64,000 nt of DNA from Comamonas testosteroni (GCF_030505195.1 NZ_CP129672.1:1364001-1428000); one strand, 5' to 3'; positions 8,698-17,980 are shown, counted from the first letter of the stretch. Notes: generated by a model not told the origin, from the letters alone. A program made the numbers and translations.

Positions 8698-9402
8698 TCA
8701 GTGGGTGACGGCGAGCGCCAGCTCCGCAAGCGCCGCCTGCATCGCTGCCACCACCGGCGACAGCACCGGCACCTGAAAGCGCGGTGCCAGCCACAGCGCG
8801 GCTTCGGACAGCGGGCCGCCGCCGATCACCACGGCCTGCGCGCCATCGCGCTGCACGCATAGGGCCACGGCATCGCCCAGGCGCTCGCACTGCAAGGCCG
8901 GGTCTGCAGCCAGCGCCAGCGGCTCGCCCACGGCAATGCGCGTGCCGCAGAACCAGGGCGTGAGGCCCAGCACTGCGACCGAGGCGGCAATCGAAGCCTC
9001 CAGCCCCGGCGTGGTCGTCGCAATGCCAAAGCGGCGCGGGCCGCCCTGCTCGTCGCGCGCGGCCTGCCGCATGGCGGCTTCGCCAATGCCAAAGGCGGCA
9101 ACCCGCTGCGGCAGGGCCGCACGCAGCAACTCCAGCCCCGGATTGCCGAACGCGGCCACGATGATGGCCCGGCCAGCCTGACTGTCATCGCCCCGGGCAA
9201 AGGCCAGGCCCAGGCGCAGCACCTCTTGCTCGGCGAGCCTCAGCCCCGCCTCGTCGGTAATCATGGCCGCGCCCCGCTCGGCCGTCGCGCCATGCAGCAG
9301 CGCGCCGGGTGGCAGACAGGCCCGCGCCTGTCTGAGCATCAGCGCCGTGGTCTGCTCAGAGGTGTTGGGGTTGATCAGCAATATCTGCATGCCAGCTTTC
9401 AT
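8698..9402 (-). CDS. Aspartate/glutamate/hydantoin racemase family protein
   Basis: The 234-residue protein opens with ILLINPNTSEQTTALM, the signature N-terminus of the hydantoin racemase branch of the Asp/Glu racemase superfamily. The usual two catalytic cysteines are not obvious: the first-half site reads IIVAAFGNPGLELLR where hydantoin racemases have a Cys, and the second-half site reads AVVIGGGPLSEAALWL. The protein may therefore be a non-canonical member, or a decarboxylase/isomerase relative. Its ATG overlaps the stop of the upstream MFS gene (ATGA), which supports this start and translational coupling. The pair probably imports and converts one organic or amino acid. Confidence 0.8.
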   Translation of the reverse strand: MKAGMQILLINPNTSEQTTALMLRQARACLPPGALLHGATAERGAAMITDEAGLRLAEQEVLRLGLAFARGDDSQAGRAIIVAAFGNPGLELLRAALPQRVAAFGIGEAAMRQAARDEQGGPRRFGIATTTPGLEASIAASVAVLGLTPWFCGTRIAVGEPLALAADPALQCERLGDAVALCVQRDGAQAVVIGGGPLSEAALWLAPRFQVPVLSPVVAAMQAALAELALAVTH

Positions 9403-10901
9403 GCCGTGCGCTCCTGAGCACCGGCATGCTCGCCTGCGGCAGCGGCAGACTCCTGCTCGGGATGGGATTGCCCGCCAGCGCCTTCCTCGATGGAGCGGCC
9501 AAAGGTCTCGGGGGCAAACTGCACGGCAATCGCAAAGATGAAATACATGGCGGCGATCATGCCGAACATTCCGGAGACGCCATGCAGGTCGAACATCTTG
9601 CCTGCCAGCACCTGGGACATGGCTCCGCCAATCGTGCCCAGCGCCAGCAGGAAGGAGGTTCCCAGCGCACGAATGCGCGTGGGGTAGAGCTCGGGCGCAA
9701 AGATCCAGATGGAAGTGTTGAGCGTCAGCACGCAGAACTGGAACAGCGCCCCGCAGACCAGGATCATGGCCACGCTATCGGTGAAGTTGCCGAACGCCAG
9801 GCCCGCCAGACAGGCGGCAATCGCGCCTGCCGTGAGCACCCGCTTGCGCGGGAAGTAATAACCCATGGTCGATGCCGCGATCGCGCCGGCCAGACTGCCC
9901 ATCTGCATGACGATGGTGAAGCTGAAGCTCTTGGTGATGGAGTAGCCCTGGGCGACCAGAATTGTCGGCATCAGCGTGAGCACCGAGAGCTGCGCACCAA
10001 ACGTCATCCACGAAGCCACACCCACGGCAATCGTGCGCCGCGCATAGCCGCCCCTGAAGATGTCGCTGAATGAGCTGCGCTGCACGGTCTGCGCGGCAGC
10101 CGTCTGCGCCTGGGCGCTGCCCGGGCTGATGAACTCGCGCAGCTCGTACTGCGCATTGGCCAGCTTGCCGGCCGCCAGCATGCTCAGCACCTGGTTGGCT
10201 TCCTCGACCCGCCCCTTGGAGAGCAGAAAGCGCGGCGTCTCCGGCACAAAGCGGCGGTAGAACACGATGAAGATGGCCGGCATGACCAGACAGCCGAACA
10301 GCCAGCGCCAGGAGTCATCGCCCGGAAACAGCGTGAACACGCCCAGCGCAAAGGCCGGTGCCAGCATATTGCCCAGACCGCCGCCGCCGACGTTGATGAG
10401 TCCGACGGCCGTGCCGCGAAAGCGGGCCGAGCAGAACTCGGCCAGCATGGTCACGGCCGTGGTGATTTCGCCGCCCAGACCGAAGCCCACGATGGCACGC
10501 GCCACGGCCAGAAAAGCGTAGTCGGGCGCCAGCGCGCAGCCGACGGCTCCCAGCGTGAACAGTGCCAGGTTCACATTGAGCATGAAGCGTCGGCCCATGC
10601 GGTCGGCCAGGTAGCCCGACAGCAGACGCCCCATGGCGGCGGCAAAGAAGGTGATGGTGTTCAGAAAGGCGATGTCCGTCGCGTCCAGCCCCCATTGCTG
10701 GCGCAGCAGGGGGCCGACCAGGCCAACCGCGTTCTGCTCGAACACATCGAAGAGCACACCGCAGACCACCAGAAAGATGATGCTTTTGTGCGAGCGCGTC
10801 ACGCCGATCTGGTTAAGCGCATTTTCCAGCTGCTGCATCTGCGCCGCACTGGCCTTGCCTGACGCCGAGGGCGTCACGGGGATCTCACCTGCCATATCCA
10901 C
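9399..10901 (-). CDS. MFS transporter (sugar/organic acid:H+ symporter type)
   Basis: The 500 residues form about twelve membrane segments in the major facilitator fold. The family loops are visible: GYLADRMGRRFMLN between TM2 and TM3 and FVPETPRFLLSKGR in the central loop, the latter typical of the sugar-porter/aromatic-acid (AAHS-like) branches. GGEITTAVTMLAEFCSARFRG fits the TM4-TM5 region. It is translationally coupled to the racemase gene and reads away from gdhA. The substrate is not determined by the sequence; a carboxylate is a reasonable guess from the linked racemase. Confidence 0.87.
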   Translation of the reverse strand: MDMAGEIPVTPSASGKASAAQMQQLENALNQIGVTRSHKSIIFLVVCGVLFDVFEQNAVGLVGPLLRQQWGLDATDIAFLNTITFFAAAMGRLLSGYLADRMGRRFMLNVNLALFTLGAVGCALAPDYAFLAVARAIVGFGLGGEITTAVTMLAEFCSARFRGTAVGLINVGGGGLGNMLAPAFALGVFTLFPGDDSWRWLFGCLVMPAIFIVFYRRFVPETPRFLLSKGRVEEANQVLSMLAAGKLANAQYELREFISPGSAQAQTAAAQTVQRSSFSDIFRGGYARRTIAVGVASWMTFGAQLSVLTLMPTILVAQGYSITKSFSFTIVMQMGSLAGAIAASTMGYYFPRKRVLTAGAIAACLAGLAFGNFTDSVAMILVCGALFQFCVLTLNTSIWIFAPELYPTRIRALGTSFLLALGTIGGAMSQVLAGKMFDLHGVSGMFGMIAAMYFIFAIAVQFAPETFGRSIEEGAGGQSHPEQESAAAAGEHAGAQERTA

Positions 10902-11420
10902 CTCCTGTGTGCTGATGACCGCCCAGTCACTGGGCCGGCAAAACGAACTTGAAATTCATTTTTCATATTTGAAATTATGAAAATAACTTTTCAAATCCAT
11001 ATTTACCCAGGCCATGAAGCCGACCGCGAAGTCCGCCTGCGCAGGCTTGCGGGTGCCTTCATGAAAATCAGTTTTCACGATTGCAGATTCCGTGCCTGAA
11101 ATCACATGCACCACGATGGTGCTATCACAGATAAGACATGGCGAGCGCCTGAAGCGGTGTGTCACGAAACAAAAACGCTTGTGCGACAAGCCGCAAAAAT
11201 GTTTTTACGACACGAAAATGAAAAATCTTTTACTTCAAATGCACCATCCAAGTGCCTGAAAACTAAGAACAAATACGGCAAAAATGTTCCAAATTCGGGC
11301 ATGCACGCACCAGAATTGCACCCCCATGCACCGAATCTATGCATGACGGCATAACTTTTTGGCATAATTTTGTTTTCGCGAGTTTCAGCGCATTCCCCTG
11401 TCCCTGTCAGAAAGTTCTCT
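10902..11420. promoter_or_regulatory. Divergent intergenic region between the MFS operon and gdhA
   Basis: No convincing gene is present in this AT-rich 519-bp region. On the MFS side an inverted repeat ttttcat / atgaaaa (10960-10966 and 10977-10983) is a candidate operator. On the gdhA side a 13-bp near-direct repeat (ggcataacttttt, ggcataattttg, 11348-11372) overlaps a plausible -10 element cataat at 11363, and atgca recurs three times from 11301 to 11345. The exact promoters cannot be fixed by eye. Confidence 0.5.
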
Positions 11421-12767
11421 ATGAAGTACGAGTCCGTAGGCCAATTCCTGGAAGAAGTGGCACAACGCAACCCCGGCCAGCCCGAATTCCTGCAAGCCGT
11501 CACCGAAGTGATGGAAAGCCTGTGGCCCTTCATCGAGAAGAATCCCAAGTACGCCGAGCACGCCCTGCTGGAGCGTCTGGTCGAGCCCGAGCGCATCATC
11601 CAGTTCCGCGTGAGCTGGACTGACGACAAGGGCCAGGTGCAGGTGAACCGCGGCTTCCGCATCCAGCACAGCATGGCCATCGGCCCCTTCAAGGGCGGTC
11701 TGCGCTTCCACCCCTCGGTCAACCAGTCCGTGCTGAAGTTCCTGGCTTTCGAGCAGACCTTCAAGAACGCGCTGACCACGCTGCCCATGGGCGGCGGCAA
11801 GGGCGGCTCGGACTTCGACCCCAAGGGCAAGAGCCCTGCCGAAGTCATGCGCTTTTGCCAGGCTTTCGTGACCGAATTGTTCCGCCACGTGGGCCCTGAC
11901 ACCGATGTGCCCGCAGGCGACATCGGCGTGGGCGGCCGTGAAGTGGGCTATATGGCCGGCATGTACAAAAAGCTGTCGAACACCGCAGCTTCCGTGTTCA
12001 CGGGCAAGGGCCTGTCCTTCGGCGGCTCGCTGATCCGTCCCGAAGCCACTGGCTACGGCACCGTGTACTTCGCTCAGGAAATGCTGGCCACTCGCGGCCA
12101 GTCCTTCGAAGGCAAGACCGTGTCCGTGTCCGGCTCGGGCAATGTGGCTCAGTACGCCGTGGAAAAGGCCATGGAGCTGGGTGCCAAGGTCGTTAGCGTG
12201 TCCGACTCTTCGGGCACCGCATATGACGCCGCCGGTTTCACCACCGAAAAGCTGGCCATCCTGATGGATGTGAAGAACCACAAGTACGGCCGCGTCAGCG
12301 ACTACGCCAAGCTGGTTGCCGGCGTGGAATTCCTGTCCGGCAAGCGCCCCTGGTCCATCAAGGTGGACGTGGCCCTGCCCTGCGCCACTCAGAACGAGCT
12401 GGATGAAGCCGATGCCAAGACCCTGATCGCCAATGGCGTGCTGTGCGTGGCCGAAGGCGCGAACATGCCCTCCACCAATGAAGCCGCCCGCGCCTTCGAA
12501 GCTGCCGGCGTGCTGTACGCACCCGGCAAGGCATCCAACGCCGGTGGCGTGGCCACTTCCGGCCTGGAAATGTCGCAAAACTCGGCCCGCCTGTCCTGGC
12601 CTGCCGAAGAAGTGGATGCACGTCTGCTGCAGATCATGCAGAGCATCCACGCTGCTTGCGTGAAGCACGGCAAGCGCGAAGACGGCACCATCAGCTACAT
12701 CGACGGTGCCAATATCGCCGGCTTTGTGAAGGTGGCAGATGCCATGCTGGCACAAGGCGTGATCTGA
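11421..12767 (+). CDS. gdhA: NADP-specific glutamate dehydrogenase
   Basis: The 448-residue protein matches the length of hexameric NADP-dependent GdhA, which makes glutamate from 2-oxoglutarate and ammonium. It has the substrate-site signature KGGLRFHPSVNQSVLKFLAFEQ followed by PMGGGKGGSDFDPKGK with the catalytic lysines, the cofactor fold VSVSGSGNVAQYAVEKA, and a conserved end TSGLEMSQNSARLSW. The frame extends 17 codons further upstream, but MKYESVGQFL at 11421 gives the family length. A strong terminator follows at 12793, so it is monocistronic. The upstream region suggests regulation, probably by nitrogen supply (inference). Confidence 0.96.
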   Translation: MKYESVGQFLEEVAQRNPGQPEFLQAVTEVMESLWPFIEKNPKYAEHALLERLVEPERIIQFRVSWTDDKGQVQVNRGFRIQHSMAIGPFKGGLRFHPSVNQSVLKFLAFEQTFKNALTTLPMGGGKGGSDFDPKGKSPAEVMRFCQAFVTELFRHVGPDTDVPAGDIGVGGREVGYMAGMYKKLSNTAASVFTGKGLSFGGSLIRPEATGYGTVYFAQEMLATRGQSFEGKTVSVSGSGNVAQYAVEKAMELGAKVVSVSDSSGTAYDAAGFTTEKLAILMDVKNHKYGRVSDYAKLVAGVEFLSGKRPWSIKVDVALPCATQNELDEADAKTLIANGVLCVAEGANMPSTNEAARAFEAAGVLYAPGKASNAGGVATSGLEMSQNSARLSWPAEEVDARLLQIMQSIHAACVKHGKREDGTISYIDGANIAGFVKVADAMLAQGVI

Positions 12768-12792
12768 GCGTCAGGCGCTCGTCACTCGCAAG

Positions 12793-12816
12793 AAAGGCCC
12801 TTCGGGGCCTTTTTTC
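12793..12816 (+). terminator. Rho-independent terminator of gdhA
   Basis: The stem aaaggccc / ggggccttt with loop ttc, followed by a T-run, lies 26 bp after the gdhA stop. Confidence 0.88.
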
Positions 12817-12867
12817 ATGCCCTCGCTCAGGCGGTGAAGCGACGGCTTGTCTTGCGTGCACAGCGCC

Positions 12868-15573
12868 CTAAGCCCTCACGCACAGTCTCATCCAGCGCAT
12901 CAAGAGCTTCTCGACCTCCAGCAGCAGCAGCAGGGCAACTCCCAGCCCGATGGCCAGCAGTCCGGCCGCCAGGTCGACAGGACGGCTGTCGAACAGCGCC
13001 TGCATGGGAGGGGCGTAGGTGAACAGCAGTTGCGCCAGGGTGACGCCGGCCACGCCCAGCAGCACTGCCGGGGTGCCCAGGACGCCGCGCAGGCTGAGCG
13101 ATGTTCCCTGCGTGTAGCGCACGCTGAACAGATAGAAGACCTCCATGATCACCAGTGCATTGACCACGATGGTGCGGGCCAGCTCGACCGAGTCGCCGCG
13201 GTGCAGCGACCACTCGAACATGCCGAAGCAGCCCAAGGCAAACAGCACCGAGACCAGGGCGACGCGCCACAGCAGATAGGGCTGCAGCAGTTGCTCGTTC
13301 GGCGAGCGCGGCTTGCGCTGCATCAGCGTGGCCTCGGGCGGCTCGAAGGCCAGCGTCAGGCCCAGGGCCACAGCCGTGACCAGATTGACCCAGAGAATCT
13401 GCACCGGAGTGACCGGCAGCGACACGCCCAGCAAAATGGCGGCGACGATGACAAGGGCCTGGCCGCCGTTGGTCGGCAAGGTCCAGGCAATGACCTTGCG
13501 CAGGTTTTCGTAGACGGTGCGCCCTTCCTTGACGGCAGCGACGATGGTGGCGAAGTTGTCGTCGGCCAGCACCATGCCTGCGGCCTCCTTGGCGGCAGCC
13601 GTGCCTGTGATGCCCATGGCCACGCCGATGTCGGCACGCTTGAGGGCCGGCGCGTCGTTGACGCCGTCACCGGTCATGGCGATGACGCTGCGATCTGCCT
13701 GCAGGGCCTGCACCAGGCGCAGCTTGTGCTCCGGGCTGGTGCGGGCGAATACCGTGGAGGCTCTGGCCACGTCGATCAGTTGGGCATCGTTGAGCCCGTC
13801 CAGCTCATGGCCCGAAGTGACTCGGATGGTGTCGGCCAGCGCCAGCTCCCGGGCAATGGCAGCTGCAGTGGCAGCATGGTCGCCGGTGATCATCTTCACG
13901 GCAATTCCGGCGCTGCGGCATTCGCGCACGGCCTCCTTGGCCGATTCTCGCGGCGGATCTATCATGCCCAGCACGCCAAGAAGAGTGAGGTCCTTGATGT
14001 CGGCCATATCAACCATGTCCCGGCCTTCAACCGGGACCCGGCTAGCCAGACCCAGCACGCGATAGCCTTTGGCGGCCAGGGCATCGATCTGCTCCAGCCA
14101 ATAGGCTGCATCCAGCGCCTGCAAGCCTTGTGCGCCCTGCTGGTCGCGGCACATGACAAGAACCTGCTCCGGAGCCCCTTTGACAAAGACCACGGCTGAA
14201 GCATCCACTGGGCGGTGCAAAGTGGCCATGTAGCGGTGGACGGCATCAAAGGGAACTTCGTCGAGTCGGCGCCAGTCCTGACGCAGGCGCTCCACATCCA
14301 GACCGGCGCGCGCGGCCAGCGTCACCAGCGCGCCTTCCATGGGGTCGCCTTCCACTGCCCAGGCCTTGCCCTGGGCATGTCTTACATGGGCGTCGTTGCA
14401 AAGTGCTGCGCCGGTGGCGAAGTGCAGCAACTGCGGATGCCGTGCAGGATCAATCTCCTCGCCCGCCAGGGTGAAGCGCCCCTGGGGGGCATAGCCTTCG
14501 CCCTCTATGTCGAAGCTGGCACCGGGCAGCACCACGGCGCGCACGCTCATTTCGTTGCGTGTCAATGTGCCGGTCTTGTCGGAGCAGATGACCGAGACGG
14601 CGCCCAGTGTCTCCACCGCCGGCAGGCTGCGCACGATGGCATAGCGTGCGGCCATGCGCTGCACACCGATGGCCAGCGCGATCGTCATGACCACGGGCAG
14701 GCCTTCGGGGATGGCCGATACGGCAATCCCCACCACGGCTATGAAGGCATCGGCTGTGTCGTAGTCGCGCACCCATAGGGCAAAGCAGAACATGAGCGCG
14801 GACAGGCTCAGTATGGTGATGGTGAGCTGGCGCGCGAAACGGTCCATGAGCCGCGTCAGCGGGGTGGCCAGTGTCTGCACCGAGCCCAGCATGGTGCTGA
14901 TCTGGCCCAGCTCGGTACGAGGGCCTGTGGCGACCACGACGCCCAGGCCTTGCCCTGCGGCAACGAGGGTTCCGGAGTAGGCCATGGAGAGCCGGTCGCC
15001 GAGAGCGGCATCGACCGCCACCGGATCGGCCGACTTGTCGACGGCCACCGACTCCCCGGTCAGCATGGCCTCGTCCAGCTTCAGGCTGCTGGCGCGCAGC
15101 AGCCGCACATCGGCCGGGACGCGATCGCCGGCCTCGAGCAGCACACAGTCGCCAGCCACAAGTTCTTCTGCAGGCACTGCCATGCGCAAGCCGTCGCGCA
15201 GCACATTGGCGCGACTGGAAACCATGGCCTTCACGGCGTCCAGCGCCTTCTCGGCACGGCCTTCCTGCACGAATCCGAAGACCGCATTGATCAGCACCAC
15301 CGCGAGGATCACCCCCGTATCGACCCAATGCTGCAGCAGTGCGGTGACCACGGCCGAGCCAAGCAGCACATAGATCAGCAGATTGTTGAACTGCCACAGA
15401 AAGCGGGCCAGCATGCCGCGTGACGCGGCGGCGGGCAGGGCGTTGGGCCCCTGCTGCTGCAAGCGCTCACCCGCCTCGCCGGAGCTCAGCCCGGCGGCAG
15501 TCGATTGCAATTGAGCGAGTACGGCATCGGTCGGCAACGCGTGCCAGGCGGCAACGCTTTTCTGTTCCTGCAT
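12868..15573 (-). CDS. P2-type cation-transporting ATPase (Ca2+/PMR1/CtpF-like)
   Basis: From the ATG at 15573 the protein has 901 residues; GGGAG about 6 bases upstream supports this over the longer frame from 15714. It contains the actuator loop MLTGESVAVDK, the phosphorylation site DKTGTLTRNE (Asp332), the TM4 motif PEGLP, the hinge MITGDHAATA and TGDGVNDAPALKRADIGVAMG. These place it among P2 ATPases that export Ca2+ or similar cations. The TM6 motif reads NLVTAVALGL where Ca2+ pumps such as SERCA and PMR1 have NLVTDGLPA, so one acidic ion ligand is missing. No heavy-metal CxxC domain is present. Ion specificity is open. Confidence 0.9.
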   Translation of the reverse strand: MQEQKSVAAWHALPTDAVLAQLQSTAAGLSSGEAGERLQQQGPNALPAAASRGMLARFLWQFNNLLIYVLLGSAVVTALLQHWVDTGVILAVVLINAVFGFVQEGRAEKALDAVKAMVSSRANVLRDGLRMAVPAEELVAGDCVLLEAGDRVPADVRLLRASSLKLDEAMLTGESVAVDKSADPVAVDAALGDRLSMAYSGTLVAAGQGLGVVVATGPRTELGQISTMLGSVQTLATPLTRLMDRFARQLTITILSLSALMFCFALWVRDYDTADAFIAVVGIAVSAIPEGLPVVMTIALAIGVQRMAARYAIVRSLPAVETLGAVSVICSDKTGTLTRNEMSVRAVVLPGASFDIEGEGYAPQGRFTLAGEEIDPARHPQLLHFATGAALCNDAHVRHAQGKAWAVEGDPMEGALVTLAARAGLDVERLRQDWRRLDEVPFDAVHRYMATLHRPVDASAVVFVKGAPEQVLVMCRDQQGAQGLQALDAAYWLEQIDALAAKGYRVLGLASRVPVEGRDMVDMADIKDLTLLGVLGMIDPPRESAKEAVRECRSAGIAVKMITGDHAATAAAIARELALADTIRVTSGHELDGLNDAQLIDVARASTVFARTSPEHKLRLVQALQADRSVIAMTGDGVNDAPALKRADIGVAMGITGTAAAKEAAGMVLADDNFATIVAAVKEGRTVYENLRKVIAWTLPTNGGQALVIVAAILLGVSLPVTPVQILWVNLVTAVALGLTLAFEPPEATLMQRKPRSPNEQLLQPYLLWRVALVSVLFALGCFGMFEWSLHRGDSVELARTIVVNALVIMEVFYLFSVRYTQGTSLSLRGVLGTPAVLLGVAGVTLAQLLFTYAPPMQALFDSRPVDLAAGLLAIGLGVALLLLLEVEKLLMRWMRLCVRA

Positions 15574-15928
15574 CTGAGACTCCCTGACGATTCCACTGAA
15601 ACGCTTGTGAGCCGGATCTGTGCCCGGTTGGCTGTCTGCCGCGAAGAACGCGCCGTTGCATGGTATGCGCTCGACAGCGCCTTGCCACTGACTATAAGCA
15701 GGAACATCGATCATTGATTGACTGCAACGGGCTGATCGCCTGCGCCAGCCAACGCAGCCGCTGTTTCAGCCAGCTCTGCCGGCGCGAGGCACTGGCTGGA
15801 AATCAGTGGAACTGCTGGTTTTCATGGATTCCTCCTCATCCGAAATTTCATGACAATTAATTAAGTTTTGTTGAGCAATTCAACGCCAATCACTGAATCA
15901 ACCTTCGCCACAAATAGTTGTGGGACTT
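15574..15928. promoter_or_regulatory. Divergent intergenic region between the P-type ATPase and the Bug gene
   Basis: No gene is supported. Near the Bug gene, at 15870-15884, ttga-N5-tcaa (core ttgagcaattcaa) fits the loose T-N11-A box used by LysR-type regulators, preceded by an AT-rich stretch taattaattaag-like. No LysR gene is present in the window, so this is a weak candidate. Confidence 0.35.
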
Positions 15929-16921
15929 ATGAATCCAGACCGCGCCCCTCTTTCCCGCCGACTTTGCATCGCCTGTGCCATGACCAGCCTGTTCGCAGGC
16001 GCGGTGCACGCACAGGATGCCTATCCCAGCAAGCCCATCCGCATCGTGATTGGCTATGCCCCGGGCGGCTCCGTCGACATGGTCGGCCGCGTGGTCGGGG
16101 ACATACTGGCCAGGCAGTTGAACGCCACCGTCGTGGTTGAGAACGTGCCGGGCGCCGCAGGCGTGGTGGGAGCACAGCGCGTGGTATCGGCCAAGCCCGA
16201 CGGCTACACCTTGCTGGCAGGCTCAAGCAACGAAATGGCGGGCACCAAGTTTGTGAATGCCGCGCAGAAGTACGATCCGGCTGTGGATCTGACCCCGGTG
16301 AGCCTGACCGCGCAGGCCCCCAATCTGTGGGTGGCCGGAGCGCATGTTCCTGTCAAAACCGTGGATGACTTCGTCAAACTGGCCAAGGCCAACCCCGGCA
16401 AATACAGCTACGGCAGCCCCGGCATTGGCTCGACACCGCATTTTTCGGGAGAGCTGATCAAGAAGACTGCGGGTGTCTACCTCGTGCACATCCCCTATAA
16501 GGGCTCTCCGGCCATGACCAGCGATCTGGGCGGCGGCAATCTGGACTTCGCCATCCTCTCGCCCATGGCCGCAGCGCCGCTGGTGCAGTCCGGAAAGATC
16601 CGGATTCTGGGGGCCACCACGGCCACCCGCATCGCCACGCTCAAGGAGGTTCCGGCGCTGGCGGAACATCCCGCGCTCAAGGGCTATGCCCTGAGCGGCT
16701 GGTTTGCCCTCGCGGCTCCCAAGGGCCTGCCCCCGGAAGTGCTGGCCAAGCTGCAAAAAGCGATACAGACAGGTCTTGCCGATCCGGCCATCCGCCAGAA
16801 GCTCGAAGCAGCCGGAACCCCGCCCGCCAAGGGCAATGAAAGCCTTGCCCAGGTGATGCGCACCGACATGGACAAATACGCCGAGCTGGTGAAGTTCGCG
16901 AGGATCAGCGCAGACAACTAA
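15929..16921 (+). CDS. Bug/TctC-family periplasmic tricarboxylate-type solute-binding protein
   Basis: About 330 residues with a Sec signal peptide ending near AVHAQ^DAYPSKPI. The mature protein begins with KPIRIVIGYAPGGSVDMVGRV, the Bug family ligand-binding loop, and contains YGSPGIGSTPHFSGELIK and HIPYKGSPAMTSDL, typical second-loop motifs. Bug proteins bind organic acids or amides for TctAB transporters or for signalling and are strongly expanded in Comamonadaceae and Bordetella. No tctA or tctB lies nearby, so it is an orphan. A GTG three codons upstream is an alternative start. Confidence 0.9.
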   Translation: MNPDRAPLSRRLCIACAMTSLFAGAVHAQDAYPSKPIRIVIGYAPGGSVDMVGRVVGDILARQLNATVVVENVPGAAGVVGAQRVVSAKPDGYTLLAGSSNEMAGTKFVNAAQKYDPAVDLTPVSLTAQAPNLWVAGAHVPVKTVDDFVKLAKANPGKYSYGSPGIGSTPHFSGELIKKTAGVYLVHIPYKGSPAMTSDLGGGNLDFAILSPMAAAPLVQSGKIRILGATTATRIATLKEVPALAEHPALKGYALSGWFALAAPKGLPPEVLAKLQKAIQTGLADPAIRQKLEAAGTPPAKGNESLAQVMRTDMDKYAELVKFARISADN

Positions 16922-17083
16922 AGCGGCGGCCTGCGACGCCAGGCGCTTGCCTGCCCGAATGCTCTTGCGCCATGGCGCCCCGGGCTGGTTTTCGGCGGCC
17001 CTTCGACTAGGGCTGCCCCCATGGCATGGCGGCGCTCCTTGCCGGTACAAGTGACAGGTTTCACACATCCGGAGGGATATCTG

Positions 17084-17521
17084 ATGATCTTGATTCGCCG
17101 CGCCAGCTTTTCGACCCTGCTTTGCAGCAGCGCCTTCATACTGTTCAGCCAGAATGCCCTGGCCCAAGCTGCAGCGCCCCAGCCGGCTGCACCCCAGGCT
17201 TCAGGCCTGTCCCGGACCCTGGTCGGCAAGGCCGATGTTTCGGTACCGGGTCGCGAAGCCGTGGTGGCCAGGGTGGAGGTCGCCCCAGGCTCGCGCGCGG
17301 GTCGCCACACTCACCCGGGCGACGAGATCAGCTATATCAGCGAAGGTGAGGTCGATCTGCTGATCGACGGCCAGCCGCCGCGCACGCTCCAGGCCGGCGA
17401 GACCTTTGTCGTGCCCGCTGGAGTGATTCATGACGCGCACAACGCCAGCAATGGCACGGTCAAACTGATTGGCGTGTATGTCGTGGAAAAGGGCAAGCCT
17501 CTGGCCACACCGGCCCCCTGA
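17084..17521 (+). CDS. Secreted cupin-domain protein
   Basis: The 145-residue protein has an N-terminal signal peptide (FSTLLCSSAFILFSQNALAQ^A) and one cupin barrel. The metal-ligand motifs are seen: GRHTHPGDEISYISEGE and the second-strand PAGVIHDAHN. The ATG at 17084 is chosen because GGAGGG lies 8 bases upstream; the frame itself runs 21 codons further. The substrate is not evident; small periplasmic cupins of this type are often annotated only by fold. A terminator follows at 17547. Confidence 0.85.
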   Translation: MILIRRASFSTLLCSSAFILFSQNALAQAAAPQPAAPQASGLSRTLVGKADVSVPGREAVVARVEVAPGSRAGRHTHPGDEISYISEGEVDLLIDGQPPRTLQAGETFVVPAGVIHDAHNASNGTVKLIGVYVVEKGKPLATPAP

Positions 17522-17546
17522 GCACCACACGGCTTCAGCCGACCAG

Positions 17547-17580
17547 GACAAGGCCGCAGTCCGTCGCTGCGGCCTTTGTC
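17547..17580 (+). terminator. Rho-independent terminator after the cupin gene
   Basis: The stem gacaaggccgcag / ctgcggcctttgtc (one extra T) with loop tccgtcg is followed by a short T-rich stretch; it lies before the DUF5329 gene. Confidence 0.75.
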
Positions 17581-17614
17581 ATTTGCTCGGCTCTTCTTCT
17601 GTAGGATCAGGCAC

Positions 17615-17980
17615 ATGAAACACACCGTTGCCGCCTTGCTGCTGGGTGCAGCCTGCAGCTTGAGCCTTGCCGCATCGCCCACGCCTGCAGCGACTCAGGA
17701 GATCGAGTACCTGATCGGCCACCTCAAAGCCTCGGGCTGCGAGTTTGAGCGCAATGGCAGCTGGCATGACAGTGCCAAGGCCGCCGAGCATCTGCGCAGC
17801 AAATACGACTATCTGCTCAAAAAGGGCTGGGTGGAGACGGCCGAGGACTTCATTGCCCGCGCAGCCACGCAAAGCAGCATCAGCCAAAAGCCCTACCAGG
17901 TGCGCTGCAGCGGCAAGCAGGCCGAAGCCAGCGCCGTCTGGCTGCAGGCCGAGCTCAAGCGCTACCGCAGCCGCCAGTAG
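17615..17980 (+). CDS. DUF5329 family exported protein
   Basis: The 121-residue protein has a signal peptide (TVAALLLGAACSLSLA^A) and a mature region with EIEYLIGHLKASGCEFERNGSW, AAEHLRSKYDYL, KTAEDFI-like WVETAEDFIARAATQS and a C-terminal VRCSGK. These match the uncharacterised DUF5329 family as I remember it; the two cysteines (GCEF and RCSG) could form a disulfide. The ATG at 17615 is preferred over the frame start at 17576 because it begins the signal peptide. Function unknown. Confidence 0.75.
   Translation: MKHTVAALLLGAACSLSLAASPTPAATQEIEYLIGHLKASGCEFERNGSWHDSAKAAEHLRSKYDYLLKKGWVETAEDFIARAATQSSISQKPYQVRCSGKQAEASAVWLQAELKRYRSRQ

Noticed and set aside
10956..11189. Possible 77-codon gene on the - strand in the MFS/gdhA intergenic region
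   Set aside because: No RBS, no conserved pattern, unusual composition (many Cys, His and Phe), and it covers likely promoter elements.
16922..17083. Possible upstream start of the cupin gene at 17021
   Set aside because: The 21 extra codons would precede a clear signal peptide, and GGAGGG sits directly before the ATG at 17084.
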